Assembly: GCA_018715045.1 (NCBI GenBank) | Contig: DVMH01000021.1 | Location: forward strand, 1-64,000 | DNA length: 64,000 nucleotides | Origin: Candidatus Avidehalobacter gallistercoris | GTDB lineage: Bacteria > Bacillota > Dehalobacteriia > UBA4068 > UBA4997 | Reading direction: 5' to 3' | Shown: one piece after another, positions 36,312-44,990 of the stretch | Position numbering within the stretch: the first letter of the stretch is position 1 | How the letters are laid out: every line of letters begins with the position of its first letter | Program-made: the position numbers and the translations under genes | The notes under the pieces: model-generated | Seen by the model: the letters and a program-made list of their open reading frames with translations, nothing else | Databases searched by the model: none | Told to the model about the DNA's origin: nothing

Positions 36312-36715
36312 CGTTAAAGGAGCTTTCCCAGCTGTATTACCTGAACCGGGAAATTGAACGCGACAAAGCGCGGCTTGACGAGCTGTATTCTAAAGCCGCT
36401 GGCTGCACCCAGACCATAACGGGGATGCCCCACGTCCCTGGCGTAACGGACAAGGTGGGCAAGTACGCCGCCGAAATTGCCGATCTGCGGGGTATCATTG
36501 AGGCGAACATCCAGCGGTGCTTTTACGAATTGAACCGGCTGAACCGCTTTATTGAGAACGTAGACGATGCACAAATGCGCATGATCCTGTCCCTGCGGTT
36601 TGTGAACGGGCTGACCTGGAGGCAGGTTGCGCACAGTATCGGCGGGGGCAATACGGAGGACAGTGTGCGCAAGGCCTGCCAGCGGTTTTTGCAGGAACAG
36701 GACGCAGAAAATTAA
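36308..36715 (+). CDS. DUF1492/RinA-like late transcription regulator
   Basis: A 135-residue protein. The N-terminal part is helical; the C-terminal part has MRMILSLRFVNGLTWRQVAHSIGGGNTEDSVRKACQRFL, a sigma-70 region 4-like helix-turn-helix typical of phage DUF1492 or ArpU/RinA proteins that switch on late genes. It is the last gene before the packaging module and lies directly upstream of the candidate late promoter at 36718-36751. Confidence 0.8.
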   Translation: MTLKELSQLYYLNREIERDKARLDELYSKAAGCTQTITGMPHVPGVTDKVGKYAAEIADLRGIIEANIQRCFYELNRLNRFIENVDDAQMRMILSLRFVNGLTWRQVAHSIGGGNTEDSVRKACQRFLQEQDAEN

Positions 36716-36717
36716 AG

Positions 36718-36751
36718 TTGTCCGTTTTGTCCGGTTTAGATGTGCTATAAT
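36718..36751 (+). promoter_or_regulatory. Candidate late promoter upstream of terS
   Basis: An extended -10 (TGCTATAAT, TATAAT at 36746-36751) is preceded by two direct repeats TTGTCCG (36718-36724 and 36727-36733) and by no good -35 at 17 bp. That is the pattern of an activator-dependent promoter; the DUF1492-type protein encoded just upstream is the natural activator. Confidence 0.55.
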
Positions 36752-36796
36752 GGCATAGGTGGAATTAGGCTTGATTATTCCTCCTTTGTGGCATGG

Positions 36797-36840
36797 GGCG
36801 GTGCGCGTTCAAAGGCGCACCGCCCTGCTTTATCTTATTT
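36797..36840 (+). terminator. Strong hairpin in the terS leader
   Basis: A perfect 11-bp GC-rich stem GGGCGGTGCGC/GCGCACCGCCC (36797-36807, 36816-36826) with an 8-base loop is followed by a T-rich stretch (TGCTTTATCTTATTTTT). It stands between the late promoter and terS, so it may stop early transcription or act as a site for read-through control. Confidence 0.7.
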
Positions 36841-36859
36841 TTGTTATGAGGTGGTGATC

Positions 36860-37510
36860 TTGGCAGATAAGTTGACGCCAAAACAGCGGCGGTTTACGCA
36901 GGAGTTTACAATAGACCATAATGCGATACAGGCCGCGATCCGTGCTGGGTACAGCCCTAAAACGGCAGGCGCAATAGGCGCTGAAAACTTAAAAAAACCT
37001 CAAATTGATGCCGAAATCAAGCGGATCGAAAGCGCAACCGTGCAGAAACTGGAAATCACACGGGAACGAATTGCGCAGGAATTGGCGGAGATTGCGTTTG
37101 CCAAAGCAACGGACTATGTGAGCGTGGAAACCGAACCGTCTCCGCGCCTGATCATTCACCCGCTGACCGGGGAACCCGTGACCATTCCGGGCGGTATCTG
37201 CCAGACAGTGCGGATCGCTGACACCGATCAGTTGCCGGAGGATAAGAAAACCGCCATTGCGTCCATCAAGCAGGGCGCAAACGGTATTGAAGTAAAAACC
37301 CACGACAAGGTGCGGGCGCTGGAAATGCTGGGCAAAATGCTGGGTATGTTCGACAGCCGCGAAACGCCGCCAGAACAGGAAAACAACCTGTTTGACGCTA
37401 TCGTGGGCAGTATGGAGGAGGTGCTGGATACGGATGATCTACCAGAAGTTGAGCAAGCGGCAGTTGCTTGCGATGACATGGTGGAACCGGCCGAAGTTTC
37501 AAAAGTTTGA
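36860..37510 (+). CDS. terS: Terminase small subunit
   Basis: A 216-residue protein. LTPKQRRFTQEFTIDHNAIQAAIRAGYSPKTAGAIGAENLKKPQIDAEIKRI is the Terminase_2 N-terminal domain that binds phage DNA. A TTG start at 36860 is preceded by GAGGTGGTG at 8 bases; no ATG in frame is as well placed. Its 3' end overlaps terL by 77 bp. Confidence 0.9.
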   Translation: MADKLTPKQRRFTQEFTIDHNAIQAAIRAGYSPKTAGAIGAENLKKPQIDAEIKRIESATVQKLEITRERIAQELAEIAFAKATDYVSVETEPSPRLIIHPLTGEPVTIPGGICQTVRIADTDQLPEDKKTAIASIKQGANGIEVKTHDKVRALEMLGKMLGMFDSRETPPEQENNLFDAIVGSMEEVLDTDDLPEVEQAAVACDDMVEPAEVSKV

Positions 37511-38657
37511 CGGCATTATATGCGATGGCTCTATCCGTTCCGGCAAAACCGTGTCCATGTCAGTGGGCTTTGTTCTGTGGGCAATGGCGCGGTTTGACGG
37601 TGCTGTGTTCGCTATTTGCGGCAAGACCATAGAAAGCCTGCGGCGCAACGTGATTGTGCAGCTCCCCACATGGCTGGAGGGCATTGTGACTATTAAGGAA
37701 CGCCGCAATGAAAACAAGCTGCTGGTCACGGTGAACGGCAGGACAAACAGCTTTTACCTGTTCGGCGGGCGCGATGAAAGCAGCTACACGCTGATCCAGG
37801 GCATTACTCTTGCCGGGGTGCTGTTTGACGAGGTTGCCCTTATGCCCCGTTCCTTTGTGGAACAGGCACTCGCGCGTTGCAGCGTGGAGGGCAGCAAGTT
37901 TTGGTTTAACTGCAACCCAGAGGGGCCCGGCCACTGGTTTTATACGGAATGGGTGCAAAAAGCCGCAGAACGGCACGTTTTGCATCTGCATTTCACAATG
38001 GACGACAATTTGAGCCTATCCGCGTTAATCAAACGCCGGTACGAGGGTATGTACAGCGGCGTGTTTTACGACCGGTACATCCGAGGGCTGTGGGTTGTCG
38101 CGGAGGGTCTTATTTATACCTGTTTCAACTCGAAAATGCACGTTGTCCCGGCGCAGGAGCGGGCATACGACAAGTATTATATCTCCTGCGACTACGGCAC
38201 CATAAACCCTACCAGCATGGGGCTGTGGGGCCGCGTGGGCGGCAAGTGGTACAGGATCGCAGAGTACTACTTTGACAGCCGCCGCGAAAAACGCCAGCAG
38301 ACAGACGCCGAATACTACGAGCAGCTGTGCAAGCTGGCTGGGGATCGCAAAATACACGCTGTAATCGTTGACCCGTCCGCTGCATCGTTCATTGAAACGA
38401 TACGGCGCGGCGGGCGTTTTCGTGTGGAGCCTGCGTCAAACGCGGTGCTGGACGGCATCCGGGACGTGTCCACGCAGTTGCAGCAAGGCAACCTGTTCAT
38501 AAACGACTGCTGCCGGGACTGTATACGGGAGTTTGGACTTTACCGCTGGGACGAAAAGGCGGCAAGCGACAAGCCCCTCAAGACAGACGATCACAGCATG
38601 GATGATTTACGTTATTTTGTGCATACGGCGTTTGCACCGCCGCGTTTCAGCTTTTAG
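37434..38657 (+). CDS. terL: Terminase large subunit
   Basis: A 407-residue packaging motor. The ATPase has IICDGSIRSGKTVSMSVGF (Walker A), VLFDEVALMPRSFVEQALAR (Walker B, D-E) and FWFNCNPEGPGHWFY; the nuclease half has YISCDYGTINPTSMGLWG (catalytic Asp), IVDPSAASFIETI and the later DDHSMDDLRYF. It translocates DNA into the procapsid and cuts it. The start at 37434 lies within the terS 3' end. Confidence 0.95.
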   Translation: MIYQKLSKRQLLAMTWWNRPKFQKFDGIICDGSIRSGKTVSMSVGFVLWAMARFDGAVFAICGKTIESLRRNVIVQLPTWLEGIVTIKERRNENKLLVTVNGRTNSFYLFGGRDESSYTLIQGITLAGVLFDEVALMPRSFVEQALARCSVEGSKFWFNCNPEGPGHWFYTEWVQKAAERHVLHLHFTMDDNLSLSALIKRRYEGMYSGVFYDRYIRGLWVVAEGLIYTCFNSKMHVVPAQERAYDKYYISCDYGTINPTSMGLWGRVGGKWYRIAEYYFDSRREKRQQTDAEYYEQLCKLAGDRKIHAVIVDPSAASFIETIRRGGRFRVEPASNAVLDGIRDVSTQLQQGNLFINDCCRDCIREFGLYRWDEKAASDKPLKTDDHSMDDLRYFVHTAFAPPRFSF

Positions 38658-38671
38658 GGAGGTGAGCATAC

Positions 38672-40177
38672 TTGCAGACGTTATATTTTCCCGTGGACGA
38701 CCTGCCGACACGGGGCGCGGCCGGACGCATGACCGACAAGCGTTTTTTGGAGCAGGAAATCGGCAGATGGCTTGCCTCTGACGAACGCGCCCACCAGATT
38801 GCAGGCGAGGCGTACTACGAGGGCGTGCAGGATATTCTGCGCCGCCAGCGTACCGTCATTGACGAAAACGGCAAGCTCAAGGCTGTGGAGCATCTGCCAA
38901 ACAACCGTTTGATTGATAACCAGTTTGCCAAAATGGTGGATCAGAAAACAAACTACCTGCTGGGCAAGCCGTTTTCATTCGACACCGAAAGCGACGCCTA
39001 CGGCGAGGCGCTTTCCAGCGTGTTTACCCGCAAGGTAAAGCGCATGATCCGCATTGTGGGTGAAAACGCCTACACAGGCGGCAAGGCATGGGTATACCCC
39101 TACTACGATCAACAGGGCAAGCTGGCGTTTACCCACTTTCCCGCCTACGAGGTGCTGCCGTTCTGGGCAGACAACGAACACACCGATCTGGACTGCGCCG
39201 TGCGCCTTTATCCTGTGACCGTCTACGACGCCACCGGCGAGGCGCAGGTGGTCAACAAGGTGGAAGTATTCCACGGCGGCGGCATTGACCGCTTTGTGTG
39301 GGAGGATGGTATCCTGTCCCCCGACCCGGACGCACCGCCCACCAGCCACGCGGTTGTGGTGGCAGACGGCAAAGAAAAGCCCTACAACTGGGAACGTATG
39401 CCTCTGGTATGCTTTAAGGCAAACCACCGCGAAACGCCCCTCCTGCGCCGCGTAAAGTGCTTGCAGGACGCGCTCAACCTTATGCTGTCCAACTTTGTAA
39501 ACAGCATGGAGGAGGACGTGCGCAACACAGTGCTGGTAATCCACAACTACGATGGCGAGGATTTAGGCGAGTTTCGGCGCAACCTTGCCACCTACGGCGC
39601 CATTAAGGTGCGCAGCTATGACGGCAGGGACGGCAGCGTGGAAACGCTGGAGATCGCTGTCAACGCGGAAAACTTCAAAACCGTGCTTGATCTGCTGAAA
39701 AACGCGATTATCGAAAACGCGCGAGGGTTTGACGCGAAGGACGAACGGCTGAACGGCTCCCCTAATCAGCTAAATATCCAGAGTATGTACAGCGACATCG
39801 ACCTGGACGCCAACGAAATGGAAACGGAATTTCAGGCGGCATTTGAGGAGCTTTTGTGGTTTGTCAACCAGTACCTTGCCAATACGGGCGCGGGCGTGTT
39901 CGACACAGAGGATGTGTCCGTTATCTTTGACCGCGACATTTTGATCAACGAAAGCGAGGCCATTGACAACTGCGTGAAATCAGAGGGCATCCTGTCCAAA
40001 GAAACAGTTGTTAAGGCGCATCCGTGGGTGGACGATCCGCAGAAAGAACTGGAACGGTTAAAGCAGGAGGAACAGGATGCCGTTGCCGCTGACCCCTACC
40101 GCGCCGCCTTTGTGAACAACCACACGGCTGTAACCGGCGCCGGCACGGAGGGCGGTGAACCGGATGGCGACGAATAA
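38672..40177 (+). CDS. Phage portal protein (SPP1 gp6-like)
   Basis: A 501-residue portal: RQRTVIDENGKLKAVEHLPNNRLIDNQFAKMVDQKTNYLLGKPFSFD near the N-terminus, VKRMIRIVGENAYTGGKAWVYPYYDQQ, and the stem part LNLMLSNFVNSMEEDVRNTVLVIHNYDGEDLGEFRRNLATYGAI. It forms the ring through which DNA enters. TTG start with GGGAGGTGAG at 7 bases. Overlaps the next gene. Confidence 0.92.
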   Translation: MQTLYFPVDDLPTRGAAGRMTDKRFLEQEIGRWLASDERAHQIAGEAYYEGVQDILRRQRTVIDENGKLKAVEHLPNNRLIDNQFAKMVDQKTNYLLGKPFSFDTESDAYGEALSSVFTRKVKRMIRIVGENAYTGGKAWVYPYYDQQGKLAFTHFPAYEVLPFWADNEHTDLDCAVRLYPVTVYDATGEAQVVNKVEVFHGGGIDRFVWEDGILSPDPDAPPTSHAVVVADGKEKPYNWERMPLVCFKANHRETPLLRRVKCLQDALNLMLSNFVNSMEEDVRNTVLVIHNYDGEDLGEFRRNLATYGAIKVRSYDGRDGSVETLEIAVNAENFKTVLDLLKNAIIENARGFDAKDERLNGSPNQLNIQSMYSDIDLDANEMETEFQAAFEELLWFVNQYLANTGAGVFDTEDVSVIFDRDILINESEAIDNCVKSEGILSKETVVKAHPWVDDPQKELERLKQEEQDAVAADPYRAAFVNNHTAVTGAGTEGGEPDGDE

Positions 40178-41807
40178 CGCAGAATACTGGGCGCAGCGCA
40201 TGAAACTGCTGGAGGAGGCGCTTGCCGATCAGGGCTTTGACTACGTGCAGAACCTTGAAAAGCAGTTTGACCGCGCTATTGCCCAGATCGAAAAGGAAAC
40301 CGCCGCGTGGTATCAGCGGTTTGCCGATAATAACGGCATCACCTACGCCCAGGCGCGCAAGTGGCTGACGGCTGACGAACTGCAAGAGTTTCACTGGACG
40401 GTTGAGGAATATATCCAGTACGCCCAGGACAATGAGCTGTCCGGGCAATGGATCAGGCAGCTGGAAAACGCATCCGCAAAGGTGCATATTTCCCGCCTTG
40501 ACGCCCTGAAACTGGAATTGCAACAGCAGGTTGAACGGCTTGCGGGCGGGCAGCTGGACGGCATAGACGCGCTTGCAAGGCGCATCTATACCGAGGGGTA
40601 TTACAAGACCGCCTTCGAAATCCAGCGCGGCGTAGGCGTGGGCTGGACGCTCCACGCGCTGAACGAGGACGCGATTGCCAAAGTGCTGTCCCGCCCGTGG
40701 ACGACTGACGGGCAGACATTCCGGGATCGGGTATGGACAAATAAGACCGCGCTATTAAACAGCGTCAACCAGCACCTGACCCAGATGATCATACGCGGCG
40801 AAAGCGCACGGAAAACCATAGACGCCCTTGCCCATGACATGAACGTGTCCAAAAGCAAGGCGGGGCGGCTGGTTATGACGGAAAGCGCATACTTTTCCTC
40901 CACTGCGCAAAAGGACTGTTTCAACGCGCTGGGCGTGGAGCGGTATGTAGTTGTCGCTACCCTGGACAAAGACACCTGCGACATCTGCGGCGATATGGAC
41001 GGCAAAGTGTTCAGAATGAGCGAATACGAGGAGGGGCTGACCGCCCCGCCGTTCCACCCGTGGTGCCGCTGCTGCACCGCCCCGTGGTACGAGGATTTGC
41101 AAAACCTCGGCGCCCGCGCGGCAAGGGACGGGAACAGCCAGACGTTTTACGTGCCGCGTGATACGACATACAAAAACTGGATGGCGCAGGCGGTACAGAC
41201 TGCACCCGTTGCACAGAGCGGCGGCGCGTTGAATAATTCACAAAATCCTGTTACAATAATGGATATAGTGGAACGTGCTACAGGGGCAAAGAAAGGAACG
41301 CCCCTCGACCTGCAAACGGCCGTACAGGGCGCAAACCCGAATTACACCACGGGCGGCGCCCCGTACCACGTGAATTGCCAGCGGTGCGTACCGACCTACG
41401 AAATGCGCAGGCGCGGCTATGACGTGATCGCAAAGCCGAAACCGGCCGCCAACAATACGGTTTTGTGGGGATCGGAGCCTTTTGCAGACAGCGCGGGCAA
41501 TCCTGTTTCCTACACGATGAACCAGACGGAGGCGGCGGTAAAACGCGAACTGAAAAACGCCCCGGACGGCGCGCGGTACGGCATATACGTTGCCTGGAAA
41601 GGGCGCAACAGGGGCGCGCACGTCTTTGTTGCTGAAAAGCAGGGCGGCGTGGTGCGTTATATCGACCCGCAGCCCGGCAACCTGGATGCGTCCGGCTACT
41701 TTGCGCTGGGGCGCCCCGGACAGTTTGGTTATCTGCGTATGGATAACCTGGACATTACCGCAGACGAAAGCATTTTGCAGGCAACAATGGAGGTGAAACA
41801 ACCATGA
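40164..41807 (+). CDS. Minor head protein fused to a papain-like toxin domain
   Basis: A 547-residue protein of two parts. Residues 1-330 are an SPP1 gp7-like head morphogenesis protein (RAIAQIEKETAAWYQRFADNNGI, SKAGRLVMTESAYFSSTAQKDCFNALGVERYVVVATLDKDTCDICGDMDGKVF, PPFHPWCRCCTAPW). After a linker, residues 400-547 form a Tox-PL-type papain fold: YHVNCQRCVPTYEMRRRGYDV (nucleophile Cys), RGAHVFVAEK (His), RYIDPQPGN (Asp). Such domains are polymorphic toxins with peptidase or deamidase activity. The next gene is a candidate immunity protein. As the domain would ride in the virion, it may be delivered with DNA or act in head maturation; the role is inference. Confidence 0.85.
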   Translation: MATNNAEYWAQRMKLLEEALADQGFDYVQNLEKQFDRAIAQIEKETAAWYQRFADNNGITYAQARKWLTADELQEFHWTVEEYIQYAQDNELSGQWIRQLENASAKVHISRLDALKLELQQQVERLAGGQLDGIDALARRIYTEGYYKTAFEIQRGVGVGWTLHALNEDAIAKVLSRPWTTDGQTFRDRVWTNKTALLNSVNQHLTQMIIRGESARKTIDALAHDMNVSKSKAGRLVMTESAYFSSTAQKDCFNALGVERYVVVATLDKDTCDICGDMDGKVFRMSEYEEGLTAPPFHPWCRCCTAPWYEDLQNLGARAARDGNSQTFYVPRDTTYKNWMAQAVQTAPVAQSGGALNNSQNPVTIMDIVERATGAKKGTPLDLQTAVQGANPNYTTGGAPYHVNCQRCVPTYEMRRRGYDVIAKPKPAANNTVLWGSEPFADSAGNPVSYTMNQTEAAVKRELKNAPDGARYGIYVAWKGRNRGAHVFVAEKQGGVVRYIDPQPGNLDASGYFALGRPGQFGYLRMDNLDITADESILQATMEVKQP

Positions 41808-42040
41808 TAACAGTTGCACAGGCAAAGAAACTTGCCGCAGATACGTACAGTGAATACCCAATTGTGGAAATTCTGGACATTGGCGACCGCTGGGCGTTTT
41901 CTTTTGACAGCGGCGATCCCCCGCTCCCCGGTATTCCTACGGTAACGGTGAACAAAGAAACCGGCGAGGTGGGCTGGCTTACCATCCCGCCGCTGGAAAA
42001 CCTGGAACTGCTGAACGCAGGCAAGGTTGTAACAGAATAA
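41804..42040 (+). CDS. Candidate immunity protein for the papain-like domain (YrhB-type)
   Basis: A 78-residue protein with AKKLAADTYSEYPIVEILDIGDRWAFSFD, then IPTVTVNKETGEVGWLTIPPLENLELL. This pattern matches the small YrhB-like immunity family (VDK-TGE followed by I/L-P-xxxN). It starts at the toxin gene stop (ATGA overlap), the usual position of an immunity gene, and is followed by its own terminator. Binding to the toxin domain has not been shown. Confidence 0.7.
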   Translation: MITVAQAKKLAADTYSEYPIVEILDIGDRWAFSFDSGDPPLPGIPTVTVNKETGEVGWLTIPPLENLELLNAGKVVTE

Positions 42041-42056
42041 CAGCATTGTTGATCAG

Positions 42057-42087
42057 GCACCACGCCCCATGCGGCGCGGTGCTTTTT
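42057..42087 (+). terminator. Rho-independent terminator after the toxin-immunity pair
   Basis: Stem GCACCACGCC/GGCGCGGTGC (one mismatch) with a 6-base loop, then TTTTT (42083-42087). It separates the portal and toxin genes from the scaffold and capsid genes. Confidence 0.8.
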
Positions 42088-42187
42088 CATACCCAAAATA
42101 CCGCAGGCACAGCGGAATACAAGCAGGTGCGCCGCAGTGCTGGGACTGGCCAGCGAAAAAAGGACAGCGGCAGAAAAGGAGGACATT

Positions 42188-42841
42188 ATGGCACTGGAAT
42201 GGCTGAAAACAATCTTGGGCGATGGGTACACGGAGGACATCGAAAGCAAGATCGCGCAGGAAATCGGCAAAGGTTTTGTTTCCAAAGCCGATTTTAACGC
42301 GGTCAAAACCCAGCAGAAAAAGCTGGAGGACGACCTGAAAACCCGTGATACCCAGCTGGAAGAACTGAAAAAGGCCACCGGCACGGCGGAGGAGCTGACC
42401 GCGCAGATCGCCGCCTTGCAGGAACAGAACAGAAAAGATAAACAGGCTCACGAGGCAGAGGTTGCCCGTATCCGGCTGGACGCGGCTGTGGATAAGGCGC
42501 TCACCGAAAGCGGGGCGCGAAACAACATTGCCGTAAAGGCGCTGCTTGCGGCGTTTCTGAAAGACGCCAAAGTGGGCGAGGACGGCTCCGTAAAGGGGCT
42601 GGCGGCAGAAATTGAAACCCTTGCCAAAGGTGAAAGTACATCTTTCCTGTTCGATAACACCAAAGGCGCGGTAATTAAGGGCATGAAACCCGGCGAGGCC
42701 GGCGATGGCGCCGGGTATGGGGGCGAGGTCAACCCCTTTGCCGCAAAGACTTTTGACCTTGAGGCGCAGGGCAAGCTGTTCCGCGAAAACCCGGACGCGG
42801 CCCGTGCGCTTGCAAGACAGGCCGGCGTAAAATTCGTATAA
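42188..42841 (+). CDS. Scaffold protein (phage gp20-like)
   Basis: A 217-residue protein with a long central coiled coil (about 35-115: KTQQKKLEDDLKTRDTQLEELKKATGTAEELTAQIAALQEQNRKDK) and a C-terminal region ending FRENPDAARALARQAGVKF, the layout of minor structural protein gp20 scaffolds. AGGAGG precedes the start. It directly precedes the capsid gene, as expected. Confidence 0.85.
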   Translation: MALEWLKTILGDGYTEDIESKIAQEIGKGFVSKADFNAVKTQQKKLEDDLKTRDTQLEELKKATGTAEELTAQIAALQEQNRKDKQAHEAEVARIRLDAAVDKALTESGARNNIAVKALLAAFLKDAKVGEDGSVKGLAAEIETLAKGESTSFLFDNTKGAVIKGMKPGEAGDGAGYGGEVNPFAAKTFDLEAQGKLFRENPDAARALARQAGVKFV

Positions 42842-42863
42842 CTTGAAAGTGAGGTAATTTACT

Positions 42864-43841
42864 ATGGCAAAAACCAGTATTGCTGACGTGATCGTGCCGG
42901 AGATTTTCGCGGCTTACGTCATTAAGCAGACCAAAGAACTGTCTGCGCTGATCCAGAGCGGCATCGCGGTGCAGAACGACAAGCTGGACGACCTTGTAAC
43001 CCAGGGCGGCAAGCTGATCAATATGCCGTTCTGGGCGCCGATTACCGGGGACGATGAGGTGCTGTCCGACAGCGCCGCGCTGACCCCGGCAAAGATCACC
43101 GCATCGCAGGACGTTGCCGCCCTGCTTATTCGCGGCAAGGCGTGGAGCGCAAACGAGCTTGCCGGCGCCCTTGCTGGCAGCTCCCCTATGGCGGCTATCG
43201 GCGCACAGGTTGCCGGTTGGTGGGCGCGCAAGGAGCAGGCGGTGTTGATCTCTATCCTTAACGGTATTTTCGGCTCCGCGCTGGCAACCACCCATGTGAA
43301 CGACATCAGCGCGGGCACCGGGGACGCGGCCGTTATCAGCGGCAACGCGATCCTTGACACAAAGCAGCTGCTTGGCGACGCGGCGGATCAGTTTACCGCT
43401 ATCGCTATGCACAGCGCGGTGTACACCACCCTCCAGAAACAGAACCTGATCGCTTTTATTCCTAACGCGAGGGGCGAGGTGGACTTCCCCACTTATCTTG
43501 GCTACCGCGTTATTGTGGATGATGGATGCCCGGTCAGCGATGGCGTGTACAGCACCTATCTTTTCGGCGCGGGCAGCTTTGGACGCGGCGACGGCGTACC
43601 GGTTGATCTTACCCCTGTGGAAACCGACCGCGACAGCCTTGCCTCGGACGACATCCTGATCAACCGCCGCGCCTTTGTGCTGCACCCGTTCGGCGTGAAG
43701 TTTACCAATACCACCGTGACCGGCGCAACGCCTACCAACGCGGAGCTTGCGACTGCCGCCAACTGGGCAAAGGTGTATGAGGACAAGGCCATCGGTCTTG
43801 CGCTGCTCAAGCACAGAATTGCGCCTAACGCCGGGGCTTAA
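42864..43841 (+). CDS. Major capsid protein
   Basis: A 325-residue protein with SIADVIVPEIFAAYVIKQTKELSALIQSGIAV at the N-terminus, GGKLINMPFWAPITGDDEVLSD, KEQAVLISILNGIF and TAIAMHSAVYTTLQKQNLIAFIPNARGEVDFPTYLGYRVIVDDGCPV, the pattern of HK97-fold coat proteins of this phage group. Position after scaffold and before connector genes agrees. Confidence 0.92.
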   Translation: MAKTSIADVIVPEIFAAYVIKQTKELSALIQSGIAVQNDKLDDLVTQGGKLINMPFWAPITGDDEVLSDSAALTPAKITASQDVAALLIRGKAWSANELAGALAGSSPMAAIGAQVAGWWARKEQAVLISILNGIFGSALATTHVNDISAGTGDAAVISGNAILDTKQLLGDAADQFTAIAMHSAVYTTLQKQNLIAFIPNARGEVDFPTYLGYRVIVDDGCPVSDGVYSTYLFGAGSFGRGDGVPVDLTPVETDRDSLASDDILINRRAFVLHPFGVKFTNTTVTGATPTNAELATAANWAKVYEDKAIGLALLKHRIAPNAGA

Positions 43842-43856
43842 CGGGAGGTAAGGATT

Positions 43857-44201
43857 ATGGGACTTTCCGCTTTTAACCGCGTCCGCGAACAGCGGGCGCG
43901 GGAGGCGGCTATCGCTGACAAGGAGGCGCAGAAAAAACAAGCGGCAAAGGAAAAAGCCGACAGAGCCGCCGCAGGCGCCGCCAGCAAGTTGATTGCCGCC
44001 ATCGATACCGAAAACCCGGACGCTGTAAGCGTGGTGGGCGCGCGCGTATCGTATAACGCGCTGACCGCCGACCAAACCGCGCTTGTGGACAACACCGACA
44101 AACTGGCGCAGGCTGAAAAAGACCTGCTCAAGCGGCTTGTCAGCAGCGCCGGGGAAACTGAAAAGCCCCCTGCCAAAAAGAAACAGGCGCAGGGGCAGTA
44201 A
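43857..44201 (+). CDS. Head-associated phage protein, Lys/Ala-rich
   Basis: A 114-residue protein, N-terminal helix of Lys, Ala and Gln, then AAIDTENPDAVSVVGARVSYNALTADQTALVDNTDKLAQAE, which resembles the FIVAR-like three-helix domains (NALT-x-DQ-x-x-V) used in surface proteins, and a Lys-rich tail. It sits between capsid and connector genes; perhaps a capsid decoration or a recombined surface module. Confidence 0.7.
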   Translation: MGLSAFNRVREQRAREAAIADKEAQKKQAAKEKADRAAAGAASKLIAAIDTENPDAVSVVGARVSYNALTADQTALVDNTDKLAQAEKDLLKRLVSSAGETEKPPAKKKQAQGQ

Positions 44202-44231
44202 AGCGGCATGGGCGTGAAAGGAGGGCGCAAT

Positions 44232-44627
44232 ATGGCTGTTTATGACGATGTTGTGATCCGCCTGGCCATGCTGGGGTACGAGGTCACAGACGCAGACCAG
44301 CCCGCCGTGCAGTATCAGATCAACCGCGCGGAGCGGTATATCAAGAACAACACCAACCTGCCGGAAGTGCCGGAGGGACTTTTCGGTGTGTGGGTGGATA
44401 TGGCGGCGGGGCTGTTCCTTTACGACTGCAAGGCTGCGGGAAAGCTGGGCGAGGGCTTTGACTTTTCCGCGCCTGCAAAGTCTATCAGCGAGGGCGACAC
44501 GTCCGTAACTTTTGCCGGCGCCAGCGATGGGGCGGTCACGCCGGAGGCACGTTTTGACGCGCTGCTGGCGCGCATGATCAACCCGCCGCAGGACGAACTG
44601 GCGGCATACAGGAGGATGAAATGGTGA
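44232..44627 (+). CDS. Head-tail connector protein
   Basis: A 131-residue protein with YQINRAERYIKNNTNLPEVPEGLFGVWVDMAAGLFLYDCKAAG, the helical pattern of gp6/YqbG-type adaptor rings. The start at 44232 follows AAAGGAGG. Overlaps the next gene by seven bases. Confidence 0.75.
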   Translation: MAVYDDVVIRLAMLGYEVTDADQPAVQYQINRAERYIKNNTNLPEVPEGLFGVWVDMAAGLFLYDCKAAGKLGEGFDFSAPAKSISEGDTSVTFAGASDGAVTPEARFDALLARMINPPQDELAAYRRMKW

Positions 44628-44989
44628 ACGCATATCGTAAGGCACTGCAAAGCCTCTGGACGGGCGTTTGTACGGTGTACGTCCGTGTACCCTCCCCCAC
44701 CCCCGATCCTGCCACAGGGCGCACCGTGTGGGCTGTGGAGGCGGTTGCGGAGGCTGTGCCGTGCCGCCTGTCATTTGAAACCCTGTCGGAAACACAGGAC
44801 GAAAGCAGCGCGGCAAAGGTCACGCAGTCCGTCAAGCTGTTTCTTGATCCCGCCGTGCCGCTGCCGGCCGGCAGCAAGCTGACCGTCACGCAGAACGGCG
44901 TGACGGGCGAATACGTCCAGAGCGGCGAGGCGGCGGTGTATTCCAACCACAAAGAGGTGCCGCTGGAACTGTTTGAAAGGTGGGCTTGA
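44621..44989 (+). CDS. Head closure (stopper) protein
   Basis: A 122-residue beta-rich protein: LWTGVCTVYVRVPSPTPDPATGRTVWAVEAVAEAVPCRLSFET ... VTQSVKLFLDPAVPLPAGSKLTVTQNGVTGEYVQSGEAAVYSNHKEVPLELF. The layout matches XkdH/YqbH-like stoppers in PBSX-type gene order. Confidence 0.75.
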   Translation: MVNAYRKALQSLWTGVCTVYVRVPSPTPDPATGRTVWAVEAVAEAVPCRLSFETLSETQDESSAAKVTQSVKLFLDPAVPLPAGSKLTVTQNGVTGEYVQSGEAAVYSNHKEVPLELFERWA

Positions 44990-44990
44990 T

